From SZUA-320 sp963707875 (GTDB taxonomy: Bacteria > Gemmatimonadota > Gemmatimonadetes > Gemmatimonadales > GWC2-71-9), in contig CAVPRU010000002.1 in NCBI GenBank assembly GCA_963707875.1, positions 62,001-126,000 of the forward strand: a DNA stretch of 64,000 nt, in the 5' to 3' direction. Under the pieces are notes generated by a model. The model was not told the origin of the DNA, searched no databases, and saw only the letters and a program-made list of their open reading frames with translations. Position 1 is the stretch's first letter. The number at the start of each line of letters is the position of its first letter. The position numbers and the translations under genes are program-made. Positions 8,188 to 18,451 of the stretch are shown here, in pieces.

Positions 8188-9867
8188 CTATGGCCTGAAC
8201 GGCAGCGGCCCCGTCCCCTCCTGCAACTCCCGGATCATCCGGGCATCCCCGGTCAGCTCCCAGTAGATCAGCGACACCGGGATCATCCCCACCGCGTTCA
8301 CCTCGTCGAACAGCCGCCGCATGGTGAACCCGCTCCCCAGCTGGCGGGCCCGCTCGGCGATGACCTCCTCCATCAGCCGCCCCCCGGTGACGTAGCTGGC
8401 CCCATACCCCGGCTGCCGCAGGTACAGGTGCTGCTCGAACCCCAGCAGCGGGTCCCGCCGCATCCACCCGCGCGGAGTCCAGGCCACATGCAGATCCCCG
8501 GCCTGCTCCATGGTCAGGTCGTTGGAGTGGGCATACAGGCTGCCAAGTCCGCGGGCCGCCCGCGCCGCCAGCATCACCCAGACGATCTCCCGCGACCGGG
8601 GGCTGTCGTCGTACAGCCCCGCATGCATCATCCATTCTTCCATCGAGGTCGCCATCCCCTCGGCCCGGCTCATCCATACGTTATATAGGAGGGCACTGCG
8701 CCGGATCGGATCCGGGTTGGCCCCCTCGCGGAGCCGCCAGTTGTCCCACCAGTGATAGAGATGGGTCCAGAGCGGGTTCGGATCGCGCTGGGAACCCTGC
8801 ATGAAGAAGTCGCGGGTGGCCGCCGGGGAGAACGAGGGCATCCGCTCCCGGAGCGCCCGCTCCATCCACGGCTCCATCGTCAGAATGCCCTGCCGCTCCA
8901 GAAACCGGAAGTACCGCGCCAGCGCGCTGTCCTGCATCACGGCGTACGCCTCCGGCGTCTCGGCCACCGGCATCGGCGGCAGCGCCTGGTTCCGGCTCTC
9001 CTCCAGCCGGAGCGAGGTGTGCGCCCGGGCCAGCTCGCGCCGGACGATGGTGACCTCTTCGTCCCACGTGAGCGGCACCAGCAGCACATTCCGGATGAAC
9101 CAGGTGTACTGCTCCTTCCCGATCCCCGACGGCCCCAGGTGCCGGGGCGCCTCGTCGTCGAGCCACTTGGTGAACTCCTCGGTCGCGGCCCGCGCACTGG
9201 CCACGGCCGCCACCAGCGCCGGGTCGCCCCCCTGCACCATCCGCTGCAACTCGAGCAGCGTCGCGGCCTGCTCAGCCAGGGCCCGGACCCCACCGACCCA
9301 GAGGTCGTGGGCAGTACTTCCAGCCAGATTCACCCGGGCCTGACTGAGTAGCGGCGGAACGGTCCGGAGCGCCGCGGTGAGCCGGCGCGTTTCGTCCGGG
9401 GTGAGCGGCTGGGAGGTCTCGAGCCTGGTCCGGGGCCAGATCCCGTACCGCCAGAGCCGGATCGCTCCGTGAATGGTGGGCCCCTCCTCGGCGGGGGTAT
9501 CGCTCTCCTCGGTTCGGACCGAGGCGTAGTACGCCGGGTCCCGGGCCCACGGCCGCAGCACCCTCAGGTGATACTCCATCCCGTTCAGCTCGGCGCGCAC
9601 GATGTGCCAGTCCACCTGCTCGTGCACCGACCAGCCGGTGGTGTCGATCGCCTGAAGCCGCTGCTGATACTCCCTGAGTTCGGAAAGCCGACGGGCACTG
9701 GTGGCGGCGCGATAGTCGGGCGCCCCCTCCAGCCGCGGCGGCTCCTCGAAGGTGCGCCAGTCGTGGAACAGCGCCACCAGGCTCGGATAGCTGGCGCTCT
9801 GGGCGGACAGGGACGCCGGCAGGTGAAGGCCGAACAGGAGCAGGAGAAGAGCAACGACGCGGGTCAT
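8188..9867 (-). CDS. Secreted DUF885-family protein
   Basis: About 559 residues from ATG 9867, which has GGAG upstream and directly precedes a signal peptide (MTRVVALLLLLFGLHLPASLSAQ). The long alpha-helical body and the segment RAEGMATSMEEW correspond to the DUF885 family (canonical EGWAxYxE). Many DUF885 members also carry a zinc-site-like HExxPGHH motif before this. I cannot find it here, only His-rich HLYHWW, so the putative metal site seems lost or different. The family is distantly related to metallopeptidases, but the activity of most members is unproven. It is divergent from the BNR gene at 9976, with a 108-base shared upstream region. Confidence 0.8.
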   Translation of the reverse strand: MTRVVALLLLLFGLHLPASLSAQSASYPSLVALFHDWRTFEEPPRLEGAPDYRAATSARRLSELREYQQRLQAIDTTGWSVHEQVDWHIVRAELNGMEYHLRVLRPWARDPAYYASVRTEESDTPAEEGPTIHGAIRLWRYGIWPRTRLETSQPLTPDETRRLTAALRTVPPLLSQARVNLAGSTAHDLWVGGVRALAEQAATLLELQRMVQGGDPALVAAVASARAATEEFTKWLDDEAPRHLGPSGIGKEQYTWFIRNVLLVPLTWDEEVTIVRRELARAHTSLRLEESRNQALPPMPVAETPEAYAVMQDSALARYFRFLERQGILTMEPWMERALRERMPSFSPAATRDFFMQGSQRDPNPLWTHLYHWWDNWRLREGANPDPIRRSALLYNVWMSRAEGMATSMEEWMMHAGLYDDSPRSREIVWVMLAARAARGLGSLYAHSNDLTMEQAGDLHVAWTPRGWMRRDPLLGFEQHLYLRQPGYGASYVTGGRLMEEVIAERARQLGSGFTMRRLFDEVNAVGMIPVSLIYWELTGDARMIRELQEGTGPLPFRP

Positions 9868-9975
9868 GGCGGACTCCGAAATCATGGGTAGAGCGACGGT
9901 CGCTGCCCAAGCTATCATTCATCGTTGCCGCACCGCCATCCCGAGCCTGTTTCTGACAACCCGACGGAGGCCCCC

Positions 9976-12900
9976 GTGCCAGTCACGCTCCGCTCCCTCT
10001 GCCCCACCCTGCGTCCTGCCCTGGTACTGGCGACTCTGCTCGCCTGGTTTGCTCCGCTCCAGGCCCAGCAGGCATCCCCGTACAACGCCGAGCTGTTCGG
10101 CGCCCTCTCCTGGCGCACCATCGGGCCGGAGGGGAACCGGTTCAGCACCGCGGCAGGCATTCCCGGCGACCCACTGACCTATTACGTGGGGTCGGCCTCG
10201 GGCGGAATCTTCAAGACCACCGATGGCGGGGTGCACTGGGATCCGATCTTCGATGACCAGCCGGTACAGTCGATCGGCGCCCTGGCGGTCGCGCCGAGCG
10301 ATCCCAACATCGTCTGGGCCGGGACGGGGGAGAGCCATATCCGGAGCCATGTGTCGATCGGGCAGGGCATCTACCGGTCGCTCGACGCCGGGCGAAGCTG
10401 GCGGCTGATGGGATTGGAGCGGACCGGCCGGATTGCCCGGGTGGTGGTGCACCCGACCAATCCCGACGTGGTGCTGGTCTGCGCCCTGGGCCATGCCTAC
10501 GGCCCGCAGCCGGAGCGCGGGGTCTTTCGGACCACGGACGGCGGAACCACCTGGAGCCAAGTCCTGTTCGTGGACGAGAACACCGGGTGCTCCGACCTGG
10601 CGATGAATCCTTCGAACCCGCGGATCCTCTTCGCGGGGATGTGGCAGCTGGAGATCCACACCTGGGGCCGGACCAGCGGCGGACCCGGCAGCGGGCTCTT
10701 CGCCTCGACCGACGGTGGCGTCACCTGGACCAGGCAGGTGGGCAACGGCCTGCCCCGCTCCCCGGTCGGCAAGGTCACCCTGGCCATCGCGCCCTCCAAT
10801 CCCGAGCGGATCTTCGCCATGATCGAGACCGGCGACGGCATCCCCTGGGATGGCCAGCCCACCCAGGACGGGCAGCTCTGGCGGTCGGACAACGGCGGTC
10901 GCAGCTGGTCGCTGATCAACCGCGACCGGAATGTCATGGGGCGGCCGCACTACTACTCCCGCATGATGGTGTCCATCGACAACGAGAACGAGGCCTGGTT
11001 TCTGACCGCGTCGTTTGCCCGGAGCATCGACGGCGGAGCCACCGTCGAAGTGCTCCGGGGCCCGCAGGCACCGGGCGGCGATCACCACGACATCTGGATC
11101 GACCCGACCGACGGCGACCGGATGATCGTGGCCCACGATCAGGGACTGTCGATCTCCCAGAACCGGGGCCGGACCTGGTTCCGTCAGCGCCTGCTCAACG
11201 CGCAGATCTACCACGTGACGGTGGACAACAGCATCCCCTACAACGTGTTTGGAAACAAGCAGGATGAGCCCACCTACCGCGGGCCCAGCAACAGCCGGGT
11301 CACCGGTGGCCGGAGCGCGGGGATCTCCCGGGGCATGTGGCACTCGGTGGGTGGGGGGAGAGTGGCTGGGCCACTCCCGATCCCACCAACCCCGACATCA
11401 TCTGGTCGAGCGCGTCGGGGTCCGGGATGCGGGGTGGGATCGTGGTCCGGTATGAGGAGAGCCGCCGGCAGTACCGGAACGTGGAGGTGTGGCCCGATCA
11501 GTCGAACGGACCCGCCGAGGGGGTGCGCTACCGGTTCGTCTGGGATGCCCCGCTCCACCTCTCACCGCACGACCACAACACGGTGTATGTCGGGAGCCAG
11601 CACCTCCACCGCACCCGGAATGGCGGACAGAGCTGGGAGGTCATCAGTCCCGACCTCACCCTGAATGACAAGAGCCGCCAGGGAAGCTCGGGCGGCCTCA
11701 CGGGCGATAACATCGGCGTCGAGTATGCCGGCACCCTCCACGCCATCGCCGAATCGCCCCTCGCGAAGGGCACCATCTGGATCGGCACCAACGACGGCCA
11801 GGTCCAGCTCACCCGGGACGACGGCGCCAGCTGGAGCAACCTCACCGCCAGCCTCCCGGGCCTTCCGGCGTGGGGATCGGTCCGGTCCATCGTCGCCTCC
11901 CACCACGATGCCGCGACCGCGTATCTGGTGGTGGACTTCCATCAGGTCAACGGCCGCGACCCGTTCGTCTACCGGACCCGCGACCAAGGCCGCAGCTGGA
12001 CCCTGATCGTGACCGGGATCCCGAAGAGCAGGCTGAGCTACGCCCGGGCGATTGCCGAAGATCCGGTGCGTCCCGGGCTGCTCTACCTGGGCACCGAGAA
12101 CGCCATCTACGTCTCGTTCGACGCCGGCGACCGGTGGCTCCCGCTTCAGGCCAACCTGCCCCACGCCCCGGTCTCCGGCATCGTGGTGCAGGAGCGGTTC
12201 AACGACCTGGTGGTCTCGACCTACGGGCGCGGCTTCTGGATCATGGACGACATCACCCCGCTCCAGCAGATGACCCCGGAGGTGCTGGGCAAGCCGGCCC
12301 ATCTCTTCCCGGTCCGGGAGGCCTGGCGCTTCCGGTCCGTCACCGCACCATCCACCACATACGACGACCCCACCACCGGGGAGAATCCCGCCTACGGCGC
12401 GTCGATCAACTACTGGCTCAAGGGCTCGGCGAAATCGGCACCCAGCGTTACCGTCCTCGACGCGACCGGTGCGGTGGTGCGCACCCTGCGGGGCGGCAAC
12501 GCCGCGGGTCTCAACCGGGTGGTCTGGAATCTCGAAGGCGAGAACAGCACCGAGGTCCGGCTCCGGACCGCGCCGCGCTACGCGCCCCATCTGGCTCCCG
12601 GCGCCGAGGGTCGCTCGGCCCCCGGGGTGCCGCGGGTGTCTCATCCTCATGCCTCCCGGCCGGTACACCGTGGTGCTGAAGGTGGACGGTGTCGAACAGC
12701 GCCAGAGCGTCGAGGTGCGGAAGGATCCGACCTCCGGCGGGAGCGAAGAGGACATCGCGGCCCAGACCACCGTTCTCAGCGCCGTCAGAGCCGACATCGA
12801 GCATGGCGCCGCCGCGGTCCATCGGATCGAGTCGATGCGGGTCCAGCTGGCCGCGCTGGCCCGATCGGTGGCCGACCCCGCGCTGGCCCAGGCGGCCGCT

Positions 12901-13200
12901 GCTCTGGAGGAGCGGCTCGCCGACCTGGAGATGAACCTGGTCGACCTCCGCCTTACGGGTCAGGGGCAAGACGGGGTCCGGTTCGGCTCGAAGCTGCTCT
13001 CCAAGTTCGGTCATCTGGCGAACGGCCTGGCCAGCTCCGACTACCGGCCCACCGATCAGCAGCTTGAAGTCCAGCGTGTGCTGGAAGCCGGCCTGGCCGC
13101 TCAACTCCAGGCACTGGACGCCTTGGTGACCACCGAGCTCAAGGGATTCAACGAGCGGCTGCGCTCTGGCGGGGTGCCACACATCGCGGACCGGCCGTAG
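9976..13200 (+). pseudogene. Secreted VPS10/sortilin-type BNR-repeat protein, frame broken twice
   Basis: GTG 9976 has GGAGG upstream and starts a signal peptide ending at LQAQ. The product of about 1,075 residues is full of Asp-box/BNR turns (FKTTDGG, FRTTDGG, FASTDGGVTW, WRSDNGGRSW), the mark of secreted sialidase-like propellers common in Gemmatimonadota. The frame is lost at the G-run near 11350-11360 and again near 12625-12650, close to LMPPGRYTVVLKVDG. Conserved protein continues in the new frame each time. The C-terminal part (12650-13200) is helical. One-base indels, one in a homopolymer, with intact coding sense on both sides suggest sequence error or very recent decay. The ligand is unknown. 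Confidence 0.8.
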
Positions 13201-13319
13201 GCCCGGCCGAGCCCCCGCCACCAGATCCTCCACCAAGTTGTCGGCTACGGCCTGGCGGGGACGTATGCGGTACCTCACCGCGTTGCCACCGCCAGGAGTG
13301 GCGATGTCCGCGTCGACAT

Positions 13320-14244
13320 CTAGCGGATCGGAGCATGGGAACGGAGGAGCGCGCGCCAGTGCGCCAAGTCCTGGACCAGCGTGATCCCATCCCCCATCGG
13401 GCCCAGGGAAGTGGCCCCCGCCCCACCGACCAGCAACGCCGTGCCCGCCCGGAGCATCTCCCGAAGCGTCTCCAGCTCCGATCGGGCCAGCGCCGGATCG
13501 GAGGACATCACCACACTCACACCCACCACGCTCGCACCTTCACTCGAAGCCGCCGTGGCAATCTCGACGGCAGGCAGGTCAAGTCCCAGGTAGGTAACCC
13601 GCCACCCCTGGTGGGCCGCAGCAGCGCCGGCGAGAATGGCCCCCAGTTCATGGCGCTCTCCAGCCAGGCAGGCCACCACCACCCTTGGCGCTCCGTCAGG
13701 AATGGCCAGCACATCTACCAGCCAGGCCAATTCCCCTCGGATCACGGCAGACGCGGCATGCTCGTGGGCGATGCTGATCTGGCCCGCGTGCCAGGCATCA
13801 CCAATGCGTTGCAAGAGCGGGGTCACCACCTCATCCAGGTACCCTGACAGGCCGACGGAAAGCAGGGCCGTAGCGCAGTTCTGCCTGCAAGCGCTCCGGG
13901 GCCAGGTGGGCCACCGCCCCAAACGCGCGGTCCTGATAGTCCCCGGCCGGCGTGGGTCTGGACGCTCCGAGCTCAGCATCCTCGGCGACGAGCTGGCGGA
14001 GTTCCTCAACCGGAAGCGCCGCCGTCTGGCCCAAGGCGCGGCCCGCTCGAGTCGCCTTGACCAGCAGTGCCACGCGGTCGATATCGGCATCGGAATACAG
14101 TCGCTGCCCCCCATCGCTCCGCTCCGGCGCGACCACGCCATATCGGCGCTCCCAGGCCCGAAGCACATCGGGGGAAAGCCCGGTCCGTTCGGAAACCACC
14201 CTGATCGGGTGGCGGGGTTCGACTGATAGGGTCTCTTGGCTCAT
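13320..14244 (-). CDS. MerR-family regulator with B12-binding domain (CarH/LitR type), frameshifted
   Basis: The N-terminal part (from 14244) is a MerR winged helix (IRVVSERTGLSPDVLRAWERRYGVV...QRLYSDADIDR). After a one-base frameshift near 13865-13875 the protein continues into the cobalamin module. This has the four-helix segment with W-x9-EH (WHAGQISIAHEH) that caps adenosylcobalamin in CarH, then ExHxxG (GERHELG) with the lower axial His of a B12 Rossmann domain. CarH/LitR proteins repress target genes in the dark with AdoCbl and release DNA on illumination. It faces an envelope/stress gene cluster across an AT-rich operator region. One indel breaks the frame; given the preserved motifs it may be an assembly error. 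Confidence 0.85.
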
Positions 14245-14252
14245 GCTCTACC

Positions 14253-14282
14253 ATTATATAGGCTTGGTACAGACATTGTCAA
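14253..14282 (-). promoter_or_regulatory. Sigma70-type promoter of the MerR-B12 gene (leaderless)
   Basis: On the minus strand there is a perfect -35 (TTGACA, 14282-14277), an 18-base spacer and a perfect -10 (TATAAT, 14258-14253). The ATG (14244) starts only eight bases after the -10, so the transcript is predicted to be leaderless or nearly so. The region is strikingly AT-rich in this GC-rich genome. Confidence 0.75.
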
Positions 14283-14310
14283 GCTATTTATATAGACAAA
14301 TACTTGACAA
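14276..14310. promoter_or_regulatory. Inverted-repeat operator between the MerR-B12 gene and its divergent cluster
   Basis: Eight-base arms TTGTCAAG (14276-14283) and CTTGACAA (14303-14310) are perfectly inverted, 27 bases centre to centre. The left arm covers the -35 of the regulator's own promoter. That is the place for an autoregulatory MerR/CarH site, which would also cover the start region of the plus-strand cluster. A CATAAT at 14314-14319 is the best plus-strand -10 candidate but has no clear -35. Binding is inferred from position and symmetry only. Confidence 0.5.
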
Positions 14311-14395
14311 AGACATAATTCACCACTAGCTTAGTTGGACGATGGTTGGACAGCAGGCAACACCAGAACTGTACCACCAAAAGGAGAAAGTGGAA

Positions 14396-14963
14396 ATGCC
14401 ACAACTGACGAGCCGGTGGACTACCCTATGGGCCGTGATTGGGATGGCACTGGCTGCCCCCGGCCCAGCCAAGGCCCAGGTGACGCTGGAGGTCCGTGGC
14501 GGGCTGAACGTCCCGACCTTCGACATCGCCGATGCGGCGAAAGCGGGACCGAGCTTCGGGGCGGGCCTCCACGTCCAGGTGGCCGATCGGGTCTGGTTGA
14601 TGGGCGATGCCGACTTTGGCTTCCACCCTGGGGCAGACCAGCCCGCCGGCGTGAGCGGACCCGACGTCGATGTCTACCACTACATGGGCAAGCTCGGCTA
14701 TCAGGTGTACGGCAGCTCCAACGGCAAGGTATCGCTCATTCTCAACGCTGGCGCCGGTGCCATGACTTTCAAGATCGACGGCAGTAGCTCGTTCACCTAC
14801 CCCGCGATCAACGTGGGCGCCAAGCTGATTTTCGACCTGGGCAGCAAGGTGAGCTTTGTGGTGAGCCCGCAGGGAGACATCGCTTTCAGCAAGCAGGACG
14901 AACGTTGGAACCGACAACGCGTGGGTCTGGCCGTTTGCCGCCGGCCTGCGCTTCAACTTCTGA
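14396..14963 (+). CDS. Outer-membrane beta-barrel protein (frameshifted near its C-terminus)
   Basis: ATG 14396 follows AAGGAG. A signal peptide (MPQLTSRWTTLWAVIGMALA...KAQ) leads into alternating strands typical of an eight-stranded OmpA/OmpW-like barrel (VTLEVRGGLNVPTF, SFGAGLHVQVAD, YPAINVGAKLIFDL). A one-base indel near 14900 breaks the frame. In the next frame the expected barrel end appears (WVWPFAAGLRFNF then stop), with the C-terminal Phe recognised by the Bam machinery. The role is unknown. It is the first gene of the cluster facing the B12-MerR regulator and lies 37 bases upstream of the fasciclin gene. Confidence 0.75.
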
Positions 14964-15000
14964 GTCATTCACTTCACAACCAGATAGGAGCAAGAAGACA

Positions 15001-15526
15001 ATGCGAACCAAGAAGACACTGCGAGTACTGGCCCTGACGGCGTTTGCGGCCGCACTTGTTGGACCGATCAGCGGCTCGGACGCCGCGGCCCAGGCAGTGA
15101 AGCCGGCGAGCACCAGCGCCAACACCATCGTCGATGTGGCGATCAAGGCCGGGTCCTTCCAGACCCTGGTCACGGCGGTCCAGGCTGCCGGTCTGGTCGA
15201 GACCCTGCAGAGCGCCGGACCGTTCACCGTGTTCGCGCCGACCGATGCGGCGTTTGCCAAGCTGCCCCAAGGGGACCGTCGAGGCGCTCCTGGCCGACCC
15301 GGCCAAGCTGAAGGCGATCCTCACCTACCACGTCGTGGCTGGCAAGGTCATGGCAGCCCAGGTGGTCGGTCTCAAGTCGGCCACGACGGTGAACGGACAG
15401 GACGTCCGCATCAAGGTTGAGGGCGGCAAGGTGTATGTGGACGGCGCCCAGGTCACGGCCACGGATATTCCCGCCTCCAACGGCGTGATCCACGTAATTG
15501 ACACCGTCATCCTGCCGAAGGACTGA
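15001..15526 (+). CDS. Secreted fasciclin-domain protein (frameshifted)
   Basis: ATG 15001 follows AGGAG. After a signal peptide to about residue 32 comes a single FAS1 domain: NTIVDVAIKAGSFQTLVTAVQAAGL, then the H1 box PFTVFAPTDAAFAKLP, then LTYHVVAGKV and the H2-like end ASNGVIHVIDTVILPKD. FAS1 proteins mediate adhesion or matrix binding. The frame is broken at a CCCC run (15264-15267), where one base less restores KLPKGTVEALL. It is probably co-transcribed with the barrel gene upstream and the lipocalin downstream. Fasciclin and lipocalin genes are frequent members of LitR-type light-responsive clusters, which fits the adjacent regulator. Confidence 0.85.
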
Positions 15527-15529
15527 AGC

Positions 15530-16072
15530 TTGGTCCTGCTGTTATTGACCCTCGCCGCCGCCCAGGACACCACGCGTGGCCTGGTGCGGCCGGTGGAGGG
15601 GGTCGATCTCGCCCGGTACGCCGGCGCGCTGGCATGAGGTGGCCCGGTTCCCCAACCGCTTCCAGAACAAATGCGTCGGCGAGACCACCGCCGAGTACGA
15701 ATTCCTGCCCAACGGCCAGGTCCGGGTGACCAACGCCTGCCGGCAGGCGACGGCACCATGAACCGCGCCGAGGGCAGAGCGAAACTGGCCCATCGCGACG
15801 GCCCTGCCTCGCAGCTCAAGGTCCGGTTCGCGCCGGGCTTCCTGTCGTTCCTGCCGATGGTCTGGGGGAACTACTGGATTCTCGATCTCACCGAAGACTA
15901 CGGCGCGGCGCTGGTGGGGGACCCGAGCCGGGAATATCTCTGGGTCCTGTCGCGGACCCCGGAGCTGGATGAGCAGGTGTACCGGCGATTGGTCGCGACG
16001 GCGGAGGCCCAGGGATTCGACATCGCGCGCCTGAAGAGGTCCCCGATCTCGACCCCGGGCTCTCCCCAGTGA
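15530..16072 (+). pseudogene. Bacterial lipocalin (Blc-like), two frameshifts
   Basis: Read across three frames, the stretch encodes a short hydrophobic leader (from TTG 15530), then VDLARYAG, RWHEVARFPNRFQNKC, NGQVRVTNACRQA, DGTMNRAEGRAKL and the classic Blc end GNYWILDLTEDYGAALVGDP...EYLWVLSRTP. These are the structurally conserved lipocalin regions, including the G-x-W (GRW) motif. Blc proteins bind lipids at the envelope under stress. Frame breaks lie near 15623-15630 and 15747-15752. The protein sequence is otherwise intact, so a sequencing cause is plausible. The gene begins four bases after the fasciclin stop, and its stop overlaps the next start (GTGA). Confidence 0.8.
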
Positions 16073-17526
16073 GCCACGAGCCGACCATCCTCCTCACCGG
16101 CGCCAGCGGATACATCGGCGGGCGCCTGCTGCCGATGCTCCAGGCCCGCGGGCTCCGGGTCCGCTGTCTCTCGCGGCGCCCCGAGTTCCTCCGGGCACGG
16201 GCGGCCCCCGGACGCGAGATTGTCGCCGGGGACGTGATGGAGCGCCCCACGCTCGACGCCGCCCTGGCCGGGGTCCACACGGCGTACTACCTGGTGCACT
16301 CGATGAGCGCACCGGGACGCTTCGACGACAAGGACCGGCTGGGCGCCATGAACTTTGCGAAAGCCGCGTGCGCCGCAGGGGTGACCCGGATCATCTACTT
16401 GGGCGGGCTCGGAGAGAGCGACTCGGCCCTCTCGACCCACCTCCAGAGCCGGCAGGAGGTTGGCGAGGTGCTCCGCCGCCACGCCGGCGCCACCCAGGTG
16501 GTGGAGTTCCGGGCCTCGATCGTGATCGGGTTCGGCAGCGTGTCCTTCGAGATGATCCGCGCACTGGTGGAGCGCCTGCCGGTGATGATCACGCCGCGCT
16601 GGGTCTCGGTCCTGGCCCAGCCGATCGCGATCGACGACGTCCTGGCCTACCTCACGGCGGGACTGCGATCTGCCAGCCGGCGTGCACAGAATATTCGAGA
16701 TCGGTGGACGCGATGCCGTCTCCTATCGGGACATCATGCGCGAGTACGCCCGCCAACGGGGCCTGACGCCGCGTCGATGATTCCGGTCCCGGTGCTGACG
16801 CCCCGGCTGTCGAGCCTGTGGCTCGGTCTGGTGACTCCCCTCTACGCCCGGGTGGGGCGTCAGCTCATCGACAGCCTCAGGCATCCCACCGTCGTCCACG
16901 ACGACACCGCGCTTCGGACGTTTCGCCGTGCGGCCCCGGGGCATGGCCGACGCCATCGCCCACGCCCTCAGCAACGAGGACCGCGAACGCGCGCGAGTCC
17001 ACCTGGACGGACGCGGTTTCGTCTGCGGGCGAGCCGAAGGCAGTGGGGTGGCACCCGGTTCGGAAACCGGCTGGTCGACTCGCGCAGCGTGCGGGTGTCC
17101 GGCGATCCGGAGCGCGCATTCGCGCCGGTACTCCGCCTGGGAGGCCGCCAACGGCTGGTATTACGGCAACTGGCTGTGGCGGCTGCGGGGATGGCTCGAC
17201 CTGCTGGTCGGCGGGGTCGGGTTGCGCCGCGGGCAGGCGGGACCCCGAGCACCTGGTGCCCGGGCGATGTGCTCGACTGCTGGCGGGTCGAGGCCTGCGA
17301 CCCGCCCAACCGCCTCCTGCTCGTGGCCGAGATGAAGCTCCCGGGGCGGGCCTGGCTCGAATTCGAGGTGACCCCGGATGGCACCGGATCGGTGATTCGC
17401 CAGACGGCGGTGTTCGATCCGGTGGGGCTCCTGGGACTGGCGTACTGGTACCTGGCCTATCCGCTGCACCAGCTGGTCTTTGCCGGGATGCTGTCGGGCA
17501 TCGCGCGATCGGCGCGACGGCCGTGA
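16069..17526 (+). pseudogene. NAD(P)-binding SDR fused to DUF2867, multiple frameshifts
   Basis: The first 195 residues are an intact YbjT-type Rossmann domain (ILLTGASGYIGGRLLPML, AYYLVHSMS, IIYLGGLGE). Beyond 16660 the conserved protein hops between frames at least five times: LPAGVHRIFEIGGRDAVSYRD, IPVPVLTPRLSSLWLGLVTP, RPRGMADAIAHALSNEDRE, GGTRFGNRLVDSRSV, ANGWYYGNWLWRLRGWLDLLVG and finally LLVAEMKLPGRAWLEFEV to the stop. The second half is the DUF2867 ligand-binding-like domain. These fusions recur in bacterial photolyase/LitR neighbourhoods. So many indels in otherwise conserved protein suggest either a badly sequenced stretch or a dying gene. Confidence 0.75.
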
Positions 17527-17558
17527 GGTCGCCATGCGCCGTGATCGTGAACGACCTC

Positions 17559-18036
17559 ATGCAGCAAGGCTACGCAGTACGAGCTGATCGCGCCCGCGGG
17601 ACGCAACTTCCACCCCGGCTTTCGGCCCGACCTCACGCCCAGGCAAATGCTGACCCTGGGCGTCTTCGGCGGCAAGTACATGACCGACTGCCGAGCCGAG
17701 TTCCCGGCATCGTGGTTCGCGCGGGCCGACTCTGTCCACGAGTTCCACGACCCCGCCCTGAATTGCTTCGGGGTCAATGCCTCCCAGCCCCTGGCCACCT
17801 GGCGCGCAGAAGGGCTGGATCTATCCACGAGGATCCCCGAGGCTGGTTCCAGTGGTACTGCCGCTACTATCGGGGGCGTCGGTGTCCCGATGACGAGCGG
17901 CAGATCGGCCGCTGGCGCGCGGCGCGCCGCCACGCGGCCCAGCTCCGGAACGCGCTGTCCGGGCGGCCACTGGAGTTGCCGGCCGCGTCAACGCCAGGCC
18001 CTGCTGCACTGGGCCTACGACTCGCGCATCATGTAG
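17559..18036 (+). pseudogene. Conserved hypothetical protein (GWFQWYCRYY family), several frameshifts
   Basis: The pieces QYELIAPAGRNFHPGF, LTPRQMLTLGVFGGKYMTD, FPASWFARA, NCFGVNASQPLATWR, DPRGWFQWYCRYYRGRR, RQIGRWRAARRHAAQL and RPRQRQALLHWAYDSR occur in order but in three frames. I recognise this as a widespread conserved hypothetical of about 150-160 residues with no assigned function. Breaks lie near 17572, 17815 and 17975. It sits between the DUF2867 SDR and the DUF1295 gene, inside the putative B12/light-responsive cluster. Confidence 0.6.
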
Positions 18037-18136
18037 ATGCTGTCTCGCACGACTGTCGTTTCCGCCTGTCAGCGACCAACGGCCCCGCCGCACGATGATG
18101 TTCCGAGGCAGTACCTGTCAGCGGGAGGATCCCACG

Positions 18137-18451
18137 ATGATCAAGAAGATCCTCATCGTGCTGTTCCTGCTCTACGGCATCCCGCTGTTCCGGCTACGCT
18201 ATACCTGGCGCTCGACGGTCTACCGTCGGTCGGACTGGAAGATCAACATCCTGCCCTGGTTCGGGCATGACATCATGGCGCTCTTCACCAACCGCTACTT
18301 CGTCGATGACGGCGAACGCGCGATGGCGCGCCGGTTTCGCCTCTATCTCGCCGGCTACCTGGTACTGTTCGCGGTGATCCTCCTGGCTGCCCTGATCGTC
18401 GCCAGCCACGGATCCCGGCGCGCCGCTCACCTCCACCACGGGGACTATCGC
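18137..18451 (+). CDS. Small membrane protein, possibly fused by read-through to DUF1295
   Basis: ATG 18137 follows GGGAGGAT. It encodes about 105 residues with hydrophobic segments at 4-16 and 71-92 and a charged middle (RRSDWKINILPWFGHDIM). The frame runs without a stop into the DUF1295 protein that starts with MLDNLLFTLG. Because DUF1295 proteins normally start there, this is more likely a separate small gene whose stop was lost by an indel than a true fusion. Function unknown. Confidence 0.45.

Noticed and set aside
11350..13200. Interpretation of the BNR gene as two or three separate real genes
   Set aside because: The conserved repeats continue across each frame change without start signals, so it is one gene with indels.
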